Shown in pieces: positions 54,906-64,000 of a stretch of 64,000 bases of DNA. Each line of letters begins with the position of its first letter. Within the stretch, counting starts at the first letter, position 1. The notes beneath the pieces are model-generated. The model saw nothing but the letters and a program-made list of their open reading frames with translations. It ran no database searches and was not told the DNA's origin. Source of the stretch: Incurvaria masculella (lineage: Eukaryota > Arthropoda > Insecta > Lepidoptera > Incurvariidae). Location: positions 1,798,001 through 1,862,000 of the forward strand of contig OX335650.1 in NCBI GenBank assembly GCA_946894095.1. The letters are read 5' to 3'. The position numbers were made by a program, and so were the translations under genes.

Positions 54906-55614
54906 CAATGAAATGAAATATACTACATGATGAAAACCAAACCAAAATAGAGAAGGTATACTATCATTACACAATGTGTTAACATTTCCCAAACATTTCG
55001 ATGCAATTTCTGTTTTCTAGAACATGTTCCGGGAAACAACAACGGCATATACGCCTACGCGATACGACGCAACGTCCATCGACGGCTGCCTGTAAATCTT
55101 AATAAATGCCACAAAGTTGGAGAGCGGCAGACCGCTGAACAAGATATAGGACTGAGGCGTATTAAAAGGTATTCAGGTCGAGAAGTGTTGCATAGTGTGT
55201 TCGTATCTAACTTTACTATGTCGAAATAAAGAAACCTTCTCGTACACATGCAAGCTCGCACTGTATTGTGACACAACGTCACAAGACGGTTATGTGCGAA
55301 GTGTCGTTCCGTCACGTCGAGAGACGTTGTCGTCGTATGACAGGACAAATCGTTGTCAGGCAGGAAGACCAAATGTATGAGAAATGCATACGTCATTTGA
55401 TACTATCTATGCGTTATATGATATTATATATAGAGACGTTGTGTCAAGGAACGTGTTAACTACCAATCCGTGAAATTGTTGAAGAATCAAAATGTCCTAT
55501 TCTAATTCTTATTTAGGAAATTTATAACTGCATATTCGAATTTGATAAAGTTTGTTTCCACATAACGGTAGATTACCATTAAACACCGAATACTTACCAT
55601 TCCGCTTGGTTACC
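54906..55614. other. No recognisable feature
   Basis: The 113-codon minus-strand frame at 55055-55396 has no recognisable domain, and its surroundings give no splice support. Confidence 0.35.
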
Positions 55615-56164
55615 TTAAGGTGGGCCATCCCGCTCATCTCCCCATACAAACGGGGAAAGAAGATGACGCCCATATTTCTTGTCAGAGATCCCAAATTTTG
55701 CTCAAAATAGCTTTATTTGATTGAACTAAATGTCTGATGACCGTTCGCATTGTAAAATTGAGTTTGGTTTCTAAGTTATAAGGTCCGAAAGTTCGAATTT
55801 TTCACACGTTCTATAAAATAACTTTGGAGGTAGATTACGCAATGATATAGTAAGAACATTTTAAAAAGATTAGTCATCAGACATAGCTAATTTAATCAAG
55901 ATTCATAATCTATTTGGTTTTTGTTAGATTTTTGACTACATCGGTAGTGGTTTACTTTTAGCTATAAGTCGTTTTGTAATAAAAATTTTCGTAAATCTTA
56001 CCAAATCATACACTATGCACATTATCTTTTTTTTGGACATGATTCATCTTCCTCATCACGGAGCCTATCTTTTTCTTTGAAACAGAGAAGGTCCCAGAGC
56101 GCAACAACACGGTTATGTACCATGCCCGCGAATGAGTTGGTCCCGCCGGGTGCGGCCACCTTAA
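55615..56164. mobile_element. TTAA-family MITE, copy 2 with intact TTAA on both sides
   Basis: TTAA at 55615-55618 and 56161-56164, followed inside by GGTGGGCC on the left and GGCCACC on the right, so the ends are inverted. It aligns with 23791-24325. At 550 bp without an ORF it is a non-autonomous element, piggyBac-like by target site. Confidence 0.8.
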
Positions 56165-56197
56165 GGTGGGGTAAAATAGGTAAATATTTTAGGTGAC

Positions 56198-56383
56198 AGC
56201 TGAGGTAACAGGCTTTGCTCGGGTCAATTTAATTTTGGACGTTCACTCGAGTGGAACTGGATGAAACTGGATGTCCCGTTTTGTATCCCTGACAGTAGTC
56301 AAAATTGCATGATTAGTTAAGGCGTGAAAGCGTAACAAACAAACTTACTTTCGCATTTATAAATATAATATTAGTTAGGATAT
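56198..56383 (-). mobile_element. Non-autonomous Helitron
   Basis: CAGCTGAGGTAACAGGCTTT on the left is the complement of a Helitron 3' end. TTACTTTCGCATTTATAAAT..ATATTAGTTAGGA on the right is the complement of the 5' end. Confidence 0.65.
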
Positions 56384-56787
56384 CATTGCAAAGACTTTTG
56401 AAAAAATCCAGTTGTGTTGATGTTACATTCGACACTTTCGAAATTTTTCTCACGGTATCCTAAATAACCGATAATGGAGTAAATTCCTGACTGTTTCTTA
56501 TTTCACGAACGCAGCATAATTCTCTCCTCGAAAAGTTCGAATGAATTTACTCCATGTTGTTAGAGGGAGAAGTTGTTTTGTTGTTCATAAGAAGTGTGAA
56601 GATGTTATTAGTAAGCCTGTATATTTTTGCCTGAGAAAAAAAAACGCCATAAGAGGCAACAACACATAATTTTGAATTATTGCCCATTAAGGAAGAGCAC
56701 AAATATAATAGAAAGAGAGCTTTTAAGAAGAAGGTAAGAAGACGTTTATACGAAATTGGTGTTGGTTCAAGCGATAGCCCTGAATTT
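56384..56787. other. No recognisable feature
   Basis: AT-rich spacer. Confidence 0.5.
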
Positions 56788-57194
56788 AAGCGGCTCGTTG
56801 CCTAGTGGCGCGGGGACTGGCCTAGCGTACCAGAGGCCTGGGTTCAATACCGACATGCACCACAGTCTTTCTCTTTCCGAGTTCGATAAGTGCATTTTCG
56901 TCACGAATGCGAGCTGCTCCATGGTTCGAAATCCATGTAAAACTGTAGGTCCCCTCCCCCTACTAGGTGGTAGGTTTTAAGCCCGGCCGGGTTGGTACCA
57001 TCGCATTGGATGAAAAGATGGTCGAAGCGGCAATGAAACATTGTCCGTGTTTTTCATCCAGTTAAATGTAGCCGTGCTCATAAAGGGAAGGTCCTGGCAT
57101 GGCACCTAATTCCTTCGGGAATGTGGTGTATTGGGCTAATATCATAACGGTAGTTGTGTGGTATTAGCCATCCATGTCAGGTCGCATAAAAAAC
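56788..57194 (+). mobile_element. tRNA-headed SINE, full length
   Basis: Head AAGCGGCTCGTTGCCTAGTG, B-box variant GGTTCAATACC, complete body and tail (CATGTCAGGTCGCAT, A6). Confidence 0.9.
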
Positions 57195-57239
57195 AGTTGA
57201 TTTCAGTGATTTGAAAGCTCTTATGTTGTTTTCTTAATG

Positions 57240-57450
57240 TAACTGGATATGGACAGCTAATACCAAACTTAGTGTCATGATATTAGTCCAACACACCTCA
57301 TAGATGTAATGCATGAACAATTTTCATTGCCGCTTTAACCATCGTTTATTCATCGCGATGGTGAGGTGGAAACTAACCCTGGCGGGATCAACCCTACGAC
57401 CGTGAGTAAGGAAGGAGACCTACAGTTTTACGCGGACTATCAGAATTACA
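57240..57450 (-). mobile_element. SINE fragment, 5S-type body, diverged
   Basis: GGATATGGACAGCTAATACC, CATTGCCGCTTTAACCATCG and AGTAAGGAAGGAGACCTACA on the plus strand. Confidence 0.7.
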
Positions 57451-57706
57451 AACGAAAGATGCCTTTCTCGGCTCTTACCACATGCAACTTTTTTTTAAAA
57501 TATGTTATGTTATGCTTAGCAAGTAATCAGTAACGGTCAGCTATTCAGCACCCCAGTCGAATAGCTGTATATACTATCCCTGTTACTAATAAATCCAGAT
57601 CATCGTCTGAATAGTTATACAATGTTTTGTCCCTTTCTCTCGAATTAGAAACTGCACTAGGGTGCTTTACATAATAATCCTAAGCCTCCTCAAGAAGGCT
57701 GACATT
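57451..57706. other. No recognisable feature
   Basis: Short spacer. Confidence 0.5.
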
Positions 57707-58133
57707 GTTTTATGCAACCTGACATGGATGGCTAATATAACACAACGACCGTTATGATATTAGCCCAATACACCACATTCCCGAATGAATTAGGTGCCAT
57801 GCCAGGACCTTCAATTAAAGAGCACGGCTACATTCAACTGTGTGGATACGCGGACATTTTTTCATTGCTGCTTCGACCATATTTCATCCAATGCGATGGT
57901 ACCAACCCGGGTGGGCTTAAACCCTGGGAGGGTTTAGGCCCGCCCGGGTTGGTAGGGGAGGGTGACCTACAGTTTTACATGGATTCCGAACCATGAAGTA
58001 GCTCGCATTAGAGACGAAATGCACTTATCCAACTCTGAAAGAGAAATAAAATCGAACGAACGGGGCGAGGATTTGAACCCAGACCTCTGGATTGCTACGC
58101 AAGTCACAGCGCCACTAGGCTACGAGCCGCTCG
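57707..58133 (-). mobile_element. tRNA-headed SINE with internal palindromic duplication
   Basis: Head GAGCGGCTCGTAGCCTAGTG at the right end. In the body, ACCAACCCGGGTGGGCTTAA and, inverted after a few bases, TTTAGGCCCGCCCGGGTTGG form a 54-base hairpin (57899-57953) that is absent from the other copies. Confidence 0.85.
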
Positions 58134-58590
58134 AAAACACATGATGGTATAATGTATTATCTGTTAGAAAATGCCACGCTATTCAGGGTTTTAGGAAAAT
58201 TTTATGAACTTTAAGAAGTTCGTTGATGGAATCCAGGCAAAGTTTTTCACGGAAACTTTTATTCGGGCAACACAATTTTTTGAGATTTTGAAGCTTTTAG
58301 GTACACGTTTATTTGAATACATTTCTCAAATGCAGCAATAAAATGTCATGTTTCCGAACCATCGCTCCATTTCACAACCAATATATCTGTCCACGCAGTT
58401 CTATTCATGCGCCAAAATCTAGGGCATTTTTTGCCAACAAAATAGATATCGCGTGTTGAATCGAGCTCCCCAGGCGCTTGGATCGGCGCCGCGAGGTGTG
58501 TTACCCTGCTCTGTATACTATTTTTCGCGCTGCAAAGGAAATATCGACGTCGGGCGATAGGAATGGGTTCCTTCACAATAATATGATGTA
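58134..58590. other. No recognisable feature
   Basis: No supported feature; short GC-richer part at 58460-58500. Confidence 0.4.
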
Positions 58591-58900
58591 TAGTATTGTA
58601 TTGTATTGTATATCATTTTGTCAAATTGGTAGACAAGCTACTTTCAGACAGGTCATTTTTTCTTATTTTAAGGCATACAGGCAAACATAGATTCAGCTTA
58701 CAATTTCTGGCATATTCCATCGTCAAATTTACTAAATAATTAAAACTAAGCTAAATATGTCAACTTAATAATTAGGGCTTTATGATACTAGATTATCATG
58801 GTCATTTCAAATATAAATACTAATAAACAAACAATACAAAATATAAACGGTAAAATGATTTAGTAGCAAACTGCCTACTTTAGGTACAAAAAAATATCGT
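58590..58900 (-). mobile_element. Possible LINE 3' end with CAATA-type tail
   Basis: A (TATTG)n run at 58593-58610 would be the tail of a minus-strand LINE like the one at 305-2308. The adjacent sequence does not match that family, and no codons are recognisable. Confidence 0.35.
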
Positions 58901-59016
58901 ACATTCAAAATTAATTAAATTATAGGTATGATTGGAAATGGAGAATGAGCGGAATTGATAGAACGCCCATAAAGACAATAATAGAATAGGTCTCTCGGTA
59001 AGAACTTGATTTTGAA

Positions 59017-59711
59017 AAAACCGGCCAAGTGCGAGTCGGGCTCGCACACGAAGGGTTCCGTACCATCGAACAAGATTTTACACAAAAAAATCATGTTTTT
59101 TGTATGGGGACCCCCTTAAATTCTTATTATTTTACAAAATGTATTATGTTACAAAACACACACACACTCAGTAATTAAATATAAGTTACTATTAAGACTC
59201 CAAAAGCATACTAGTATAACTCCAAGCATTACACATATTTTTTTTTTCACGCAACAATACATACATACATACATACATACAAAAGCTAACTTTAACTATA
59301 TACACACTTTATCTACCATACTTTTTGTTCTTGTTTTGTTACCTACCTTTTGATGATTGTATTTACCTTCTCTTGTAGAACAAGATAGATTTAATGTAAA
59401 ATATGTTCAATTTAGGAAAACCTATTATTGGCATTGGCTTAAGCTTATTATCTTGTATCAAAATGTAACTTGTCATCGCTGTTGGTTTTCTTAATAAATA
59501 AATAAATAAACAAATCATTTTTGAATGTTACCTATTTGTTGTTATAGCGGCAAAATAAATACACACTCTGTGAAAATTTCAGCTGTCTATCTGTTATGGT
59601 TACTGAGATGCAGCCCTGTGACAGACGGACGGACGGACGGTCGGACGGACGGACAGCGGAGGCTTAGTAATAGGGTTCCGTTGGCACCCTTTGGGTACGG
59701 AACCCTAAAAA
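59017..59711 (+). repeat. (GACG)n repeat family copy, interrupted
   Basis: Left part 59017-59142 (ACCGGCCAAGTGCGAGTCGG, GGGTTCCGTACCATCGAACA). Right part 59516-59711 with GACGGACGGACGGTCGGACG and GGGTACGGAACCCTAAAA. The 370 bases between them belong to another element. Confidence 0.85.
59143..59515 (+). mobile_element. Insertion inside the (GACG)n repeat; AAATA-tailed retroelement
   Basis: It splits the repeat at a place where other copies read continuously. It contains a (CATA)n run at 59258-59280 and ends with TTAATAAATAAATAAATAAA. The simple-repeat tail suggests a LINE 3' end. No codons recognised. Confidence 0.55.
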
Positions 59712-59883
59712 ACTAACTAAAAAAAAAATATGTTTATTTATTGTTTTATTTACATTTTTTTTTGCAAATGTATGGGGGTAGTAATGACATTTACACATGA
59801 AACAAAATATTAATTAAACAAACGAATATATGTATACACCCACCGGTTAAACGACCACCGTTGCTCTGTGGGCAGGTATTTTT
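59712..59883. other. Short spacer, no feature
   Basis: AT-rich sequence between the repeat and the LINE end. Confidence 0.5.
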
Positions 59884-60520
59884 TTATGTTAATCGCGGCA
59901 TATGGCGTACGCCAGGACCTAAAGGTGCCCGACGACGCCCATGGGTTTTCGAACATTCAGGGGGGCTGCGAAAACCATGCCGGCAGGCCAGGTGCTTCTT
60001 CACACCACGTTTGAAGGACGCCAGGTCGTAATTTGGGGGAAATACCTCGGAAGGGAGTTCATTCCATTGTTTACCGACCCTATAGATAAAGGATCTAGAG
60101 GATCGGTGAGTTCTTATTTTTGGAATGTCGACTGTGAATTTGTGCATTTTCTTCCTGTTCCGCGTTGACCGAAGGTAGAAAGGGGACGGAGGAACAGCGT
60201 TATGCAGCTCCGACGAGCATTCTCCATGGTAAAGACGATAGAAGACAGAGAGAGACCCTACGTCCCTTCTGAGTTGGAGGGTCTCTAAATTTAGGGATAC
60301 CTCGGGGTCGTCAACGAGACGCACGGCCCGACGCTGTATCGAGTCCAGAGAGCCAAGCAGGCGCTTAGCTGAGCCGTCCCACAAATGCGAACAGTACTCC
60401 ACGCAAGACCTTATCTGCGCCTTGTAAAGAAGCAGTTTTTGGTCAGGCGTGAAGTACTGACGCACCCTGTTGAGGACTCCCAGCTTTTTTGAGGCGAGCT
60501 TGGCTTGGCTTTTTTACAAA
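59884..60520 (-). pseudogene. LINE ORF2 C-terminal fragment (Jockey/CR1/L2 type)
   Basis: A 193-residue frame from 60465 (GTG codon) extends upstream, in frame, with KLASKKLGVLNR to about 60505, where the homology stops. Features: YFTPDQKLLLYKAQIRSCVEY, then SLDSIQRRAVRLV, VFYRLYHGECSSEL and, near the end, RSSRSFIYRVGKQWNELPSEVF. This is the region after the RT core in this LINE type, so the catalytic part is missing. The 3' end is TGCCGCGATTAACAT then A7. Fragments of the same family: 9023-9060, 35026-35275, 50251-50600. Confidence 0.8.
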
Positions 60521-60900
60521 TTTTGAATTCTTCACTCGTCTCGCATAGACCTTACTTTTGAAAAAATACCCAATGAAGAACGCAAAGCACAGGCCTGAAC
60601 AGTTTTACTTTCGAGAAAATCTATCCGAGTTCTAAGAAGAAACGTACTACAAAAGTAATAAAAACAATTAACACATTTGCAACCACATGAATCAAATCTA
60701 AAAAATCACACAGACTTTTTGTCGCCTTTATTATTCGACCGCTTGAATTTTTTTTTTCAGAATTCCCTAATACGGAGTTATTGCGCAATGCGAACCCAGC
60801 CATTCCTACTGCGTACCCGCGCTCAGTTAACGCGAACAGGCGTACATAAACATCACATATACAATCGCATCAATCAGGCACTACAATACATCGCTAAATG
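60521..60900. other. Unassigned
   Basis: 60770-60900 may be part of the element at 60901-61697 (see the tandem units there); the rest has no supported feature. Confidence 0.35.
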
Positions 60901-61250
60901 CTGGAACGCCGGCGAAATTGAAGCGCGAGATGAAATCTCTGGAGCTCCCCGCCATTGCCATCTGCACCAGCGAGCATGAAACAACGGGAGTAACGATCAA
61001 AATCCATTCGTATGGCGGCAGCATAGGCACGAGTTAGTGGAAAACGTCTTAGTGTAGTTAGTTAGCTTACGAATTCTGGAACGCTGGCGAAATTGAAGCG
61101 CGAGATGAAATCTCTGGAGCTCCCGGCCATTACCATCTGCACCAGCGAGCATAAAACAACGGGAGTAACGATCAAAACCTATTCGTATGGCGGCAGCGTA
61201 GGCACGAGTTACTGGAAAACGTCTTACTGTAGTTAGTTAGCTAACGAATT
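60901..61250. repeat. Two tandem 175-bp units
   Basis: CTGGAACGC(C/T)GGCGAAATTG begins at 60901 and at 61076. The units share GAAATCTCTGGAGCTCCC, AACAACGGGAGTAACGATCA and GTAGTTAGTTAGCT(T/A)ACGAATTC, with about 10 differences by eye. They directly precede sequence shared with 14690-14900. Confidence 0.85.
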
Positions 61251-61697
61251 CGCTATGCACACAATTGAATGTTCGTTGCACTAAATAGCCTCGTGTAAAG
61301 TTCTTTATTACATGTCGTCAGAACTCGAGAACATCAGCGGCAAGGGAATTCGCGGCCATTGCATTACTGATTAAATCTAACATTTAGTTAGCTATAAATT
61401 AGCTATAAATTATATTAATTTATATTATTGAATTAGTAACTTTATTAGTTGTAACTTGAACTGAGGGTTGCTGTTTCTATTGTTCTTTGTTCTTTGCCTT
61501 AATCTGTTCTGCCAAGGAATTGTTTGGCAGTAGCATTTAGATCTAAGTATGTATTTCATAATTGTGGACGGAAAAATATGTTATGTAAACCCGTGAAGTT
61601 TCTTTGCGGGTTCTTCTTTACTGCGTTGATCGAATCCGCGGATCTTTGTGACGTAACTTGGTGTAGTTTGACTACCAAAAAGTTTAAATAAATGAAA
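61250..61697 (+). mobile_element. Upstream repeat joined to a LINE 3' end
   Basis: 61265-61390 matches 14740-14900. From 61390 to 61697 the sequence aligns with the LINE 3' end at 54545-54905 and closes with AGTTTAAATAAATGAAATGA. The join suggests an element with a leader and 3' UTR but no ORF. Confidence 0.55.
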
Positions 61698-61904
61698 TGA
61701 AAAAGTTATAAAGGAAGAAAAATATAGTTTATTTTGCACATTTTTACGTTGTTACGTTATAGTTATCGTTAAGATAATTGTACGAATTACAGTTAACGAT
61801 AGAATAGTAAATATCTAGCATTAGTGTGCAAAAATGGCCATGGCTTAGCATACCAGGGAGGTACGTAAATTGCCCTGCCTGGCGCTGGTTTACAGCAGCT
61901 GCCG

Positions 61905-61995
61905 TGTGAGTATGGGTGTGACTGGGATGAGGTGTGGGATATTAGGGTGTTTATGAATGAGAGGTGAGAGAGTGTGTGATTTTGTGTGAATTATG
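61905..61995. repeat. (GTGTGA)-rich tract
   Basis: Degenerate GTGTGAG/GTGTGGG repeats, like 48085-48225. Confidence 0.7.
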
Positions 61996-63060
61996 TGTTT
62001 ATTTTGAATCTGCTTTCTGTAAATGTTTGTGGTTTATGTTTTTATCTGAGTAATATGTGTCTGAATATATTCCGACGGGTGTACATTTTTCACGATGCTA
62101 ACTGTCAAACGACGTGTGAAATTCTCCAGTCAGCGTCGTAGGACATGCAACTAAACGTCATATTTAATCACTGGATATTTCTCCGGTCGAGGTCATTTAC
62201 GATGGTAATCCCCTTTAGGTATTCGGCCATCGATAGGATTAAAAAGAGAACTTGTTGGAACCTCCAGGTCTAAGACCAGACGGAATGAGGTCCCCAATTC
62301 GTGATCGACACAATGATACTGCGCCGTGTTTTCGTTTCCTCGCGTGCAGCCTCTATGGCAGGGTTCTAGAAAAGTGTTTTAGTTTAAGGACACGGTTTCC
62401 CTAGTAATCAAATAATTGTATATAATTAATGTTAACGATTTAAAAGTGCATTTAATATTATTTCAGCATGATTTATGCATGTAAATGTGTTACTGCGTTT
62501 TCTCCATGAACTGTTTGATATCATCGATACCTTGTTTCTTACCTTTTAGTAGTCAAGTTAGAGTTTTACAAACTTTAATTTTTTTTTTCTGCGCCTATGT
62601 TACCCGGGCCATTATAAAATAAAATATTGACACGTAATTCACCAAAATAGGTTAAAAACATGAAAATCGTATCACTGAAAAAAGAGCCAAAGAAGTAGTA
62701 TGATTATAATTGTCTTTGTTTAGACTCGTACCGTTGTTTGAGAAAACAGCTCATGTTATTCTATGTTTGGGTTACCGAAGTGGTAACTAAATACTTAATT
62801 CGCAAACATTTAACATCACCAAATAATTTCATTCCGTACGTTATTATGTACGCGCCAGGAGAGAAATATGGTGTTATTTTCTATAAAAATTTAGTCAAAA
62901 AAGTATCGGCAATTAATCTTTTAATTCAAATTCCAAATTTAAATCAAATAATTATTTTTGTTGCTAAGTTGGGCACAACTGTTTTCTATTCTGGCGAGGA
63001 GTTTGAGTACCAACTGTCATTAAGTTTGTTTACGGTGCTCGATTTTGTTAGTTCATGTCA
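61996..63060. other. No recognisable feature
   Basis: The 144-codon frame at 62738-63172 is AT-driven. Only its last part overlaps the mariner start in another frame. Confidence 0.4.
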
Positions 63061-63089
63061 GGTGTGTATTGAGATTTTTATAATGGATA

Positions 63090-64000
63090 AAAACAGTTTG
63101 TCTCAAATTTTGTTTCGTAAATGGAATTTCGTGTTCCAAATCGATGAAAATGTTTCAGAAAGCTTACTGTGAATCGACCTTATCAAAAACACATGCATAT
63201 GAGTGGTACAGTGCATTCAAAAGCGGTCGAGATGTGGTGGAAGATTTGCATCGCTCCGTTCGGCCATTAACGTCTCCAACTGAAATTAACATCGCTAAAG
63301 TGAAGGAAATGATGACTGAAAATCATGATTCAGGTTTAAGAGAGATAGCCGCTGAACTTTTTGCATCTCACAAATCGATTCGCACCATTTTAAACGATCG
63401 TTTGGGCATAAAACATGTTGCCGCTCGACTAGTACCGAAACATCTGAATTTTCTTCAAAAACTCAATCACGTAAAAGTCGCTGAATGAGTTAATTCCGAC
63501 GTAAACGCGTTGTTACTGGTGATAAGACATGGGTTTATAAGTTCGACATGCAAATCAGTCAACAATCTTCGGAATGGTGCCTTCTAACTGAACCGAAACC
63601 AAAAAACCACGCCCAAGTCGATATAAGTCAAAGTCATGTGGACTGTTTTCTTTGACTGCCGAGTGTTGTGCACGGAATTATTGCCAGAAGGTCAGGCGGT
63701 AAATAGAGAATATTATGTCAGCGTTATGCGGCGGTTGAGAGAGCAAATTCGTCGAAAAAGGCCAGATTTGTGGACAGAAATTTCTTGGATATTGCAACAA
63801 GACAACGCACATCGCAAAAGGCCATCATTTGAACGAATTTTCGGCAAAGAACTCAACCAATAACATCGAACATCCATCGTATACACCGGATATGGCTCCG
63901 ACCGACTTTTTCTCTTTCCAAAACTAAAATTACCAATTCGAGGCACCCGTTTTCAGTCGATAGAAGACATAAAAGAGAATTCGCGGCAAGAACTGAAATA
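63090..64000 (+). pseudogene. mariner-family transposase, frameshifted, running off the window
   Basis: Pieces in order: at 63095-63170, CLKFCFVNGISCSKSMK (N-terminal helix-turn-helix start). From 63144, KAYCESTLSKTHAYEWYSAF, VEDLHRSVRP, LREIAAELFASHKSIRTILN and KHLNFLQKLNHVKVAE. At 63515-63620, VTGDKTWVYKFDM with the first catalytic Asp. From 63636, FFDCRVLCTELLPEGQAVNREYY. At 63790-63810, ILQQDNAH with the second catalytic Asp. At 63885-63910, SPDMAPTDFF with the third. This is the D,D,D arrangement of mariner. At least three frameshifts or stops occur (after 63488, near 63645 and near 63863). Both terminal inverted repeats are unidentified and the 3' one is outside. Confidence 0.88.

Noticed and set aside
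55055..55396. 113-residue minus-strand open frame
   Set aside because: No recognisable family, Cys/Thr/Arg-rich mixture, and a second frame opposite. No splice or promoter support.
60677..60979. 100-residue open frame
   Set aside because: It ends inside the tandem 175-bp units, has no domain features, and is best seen as chance.
62738..63172. 144-residue open frame
   Set aside because: AT-rich composition, no domain, and its end overlaps the mariner N-terminus in another frame. Treated as chance.

Overview
The window looks like gene-poor, transposon-saturated DNA from a lepidopteran (moth or butterfly). The evidence is the mixture of repeats: a BEL/Pao LTR retrotransposon, several LINE lineages of the Jockey/CR1/L2 type, Helitrons with the 5' end (A)TCCTACTAATATTATAAA, a mariner transposase relic, a repeat carrying (GACG)n between a sequence beginning CCGGCCAAGTGCGAGTCGG and one ending GGTACGGAACCCTA, and short runs of the insect telomere unit TTAGG/CCTAA. 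Species cannot be fixed from sequence alone. No complete host gene is visible. Three short stretches could be first exons of host genes (about 8010, 46695 and 32745) but are only weakly supported.

Layout. At 1-6225 a minus-strand BEL/Pao element (gag-like, zinc knuckles, protease, reverse transcriptase, RNase H) is split between RNase H and integrase by a plus-strand LINE at about 305-2308. Its upstream LTR end adjoins a 5S-type SINE that is itself split by a TTAA-flanked MITE (6353-6728). From 6.8 to 18 kb there are SINE copies, foldback elements, a LINE 3' end with a (TTTGA)n tail and a tRNA-Leu-like head at 15.1 kb. At 18.57-19.54 kb lies a 5'-truncated LINE reverse transcriptase with a single in-frame stop. 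From 20 to 30 kb there is a 0.55-kb long-inverted-repeat MITE, Helitron ends, three 5S-headed SINEs, a TTAA MITE and a 230-bp palindrome. From 30 to 38 kb there are tRNA-like duplications, a GC-rich candidate exon, and MITEs. At 39.47-40.70 kb is a Helitron remnant ending in a Pif1-type helicase tail. At 41.57-41.82 kb is a near-perfect palindrome with telomeric CCTAA repeats in its loop. From 42 to 45 kb come further palindromes and a second copy of the first LINE's 3' UTR. From 46 to 60 kb are more SINEs, tandem (GACG)n repeats, Helitron ends, a second TTAA MITE and a LINE C-terminal ORF. The window ends in a mariner transposase relic that runs off the right edge.

The most interesting system is the SINE population. 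Two classes share one body and 3' tail but have different polymerase III heads, one tRNA-derived and one 5S-rRNA-derived. At least one copy (22219-22607) appears to combine the 5S-type front with the tRNA-type tail. This suggests repeated exchange of promoter modules on a common body.
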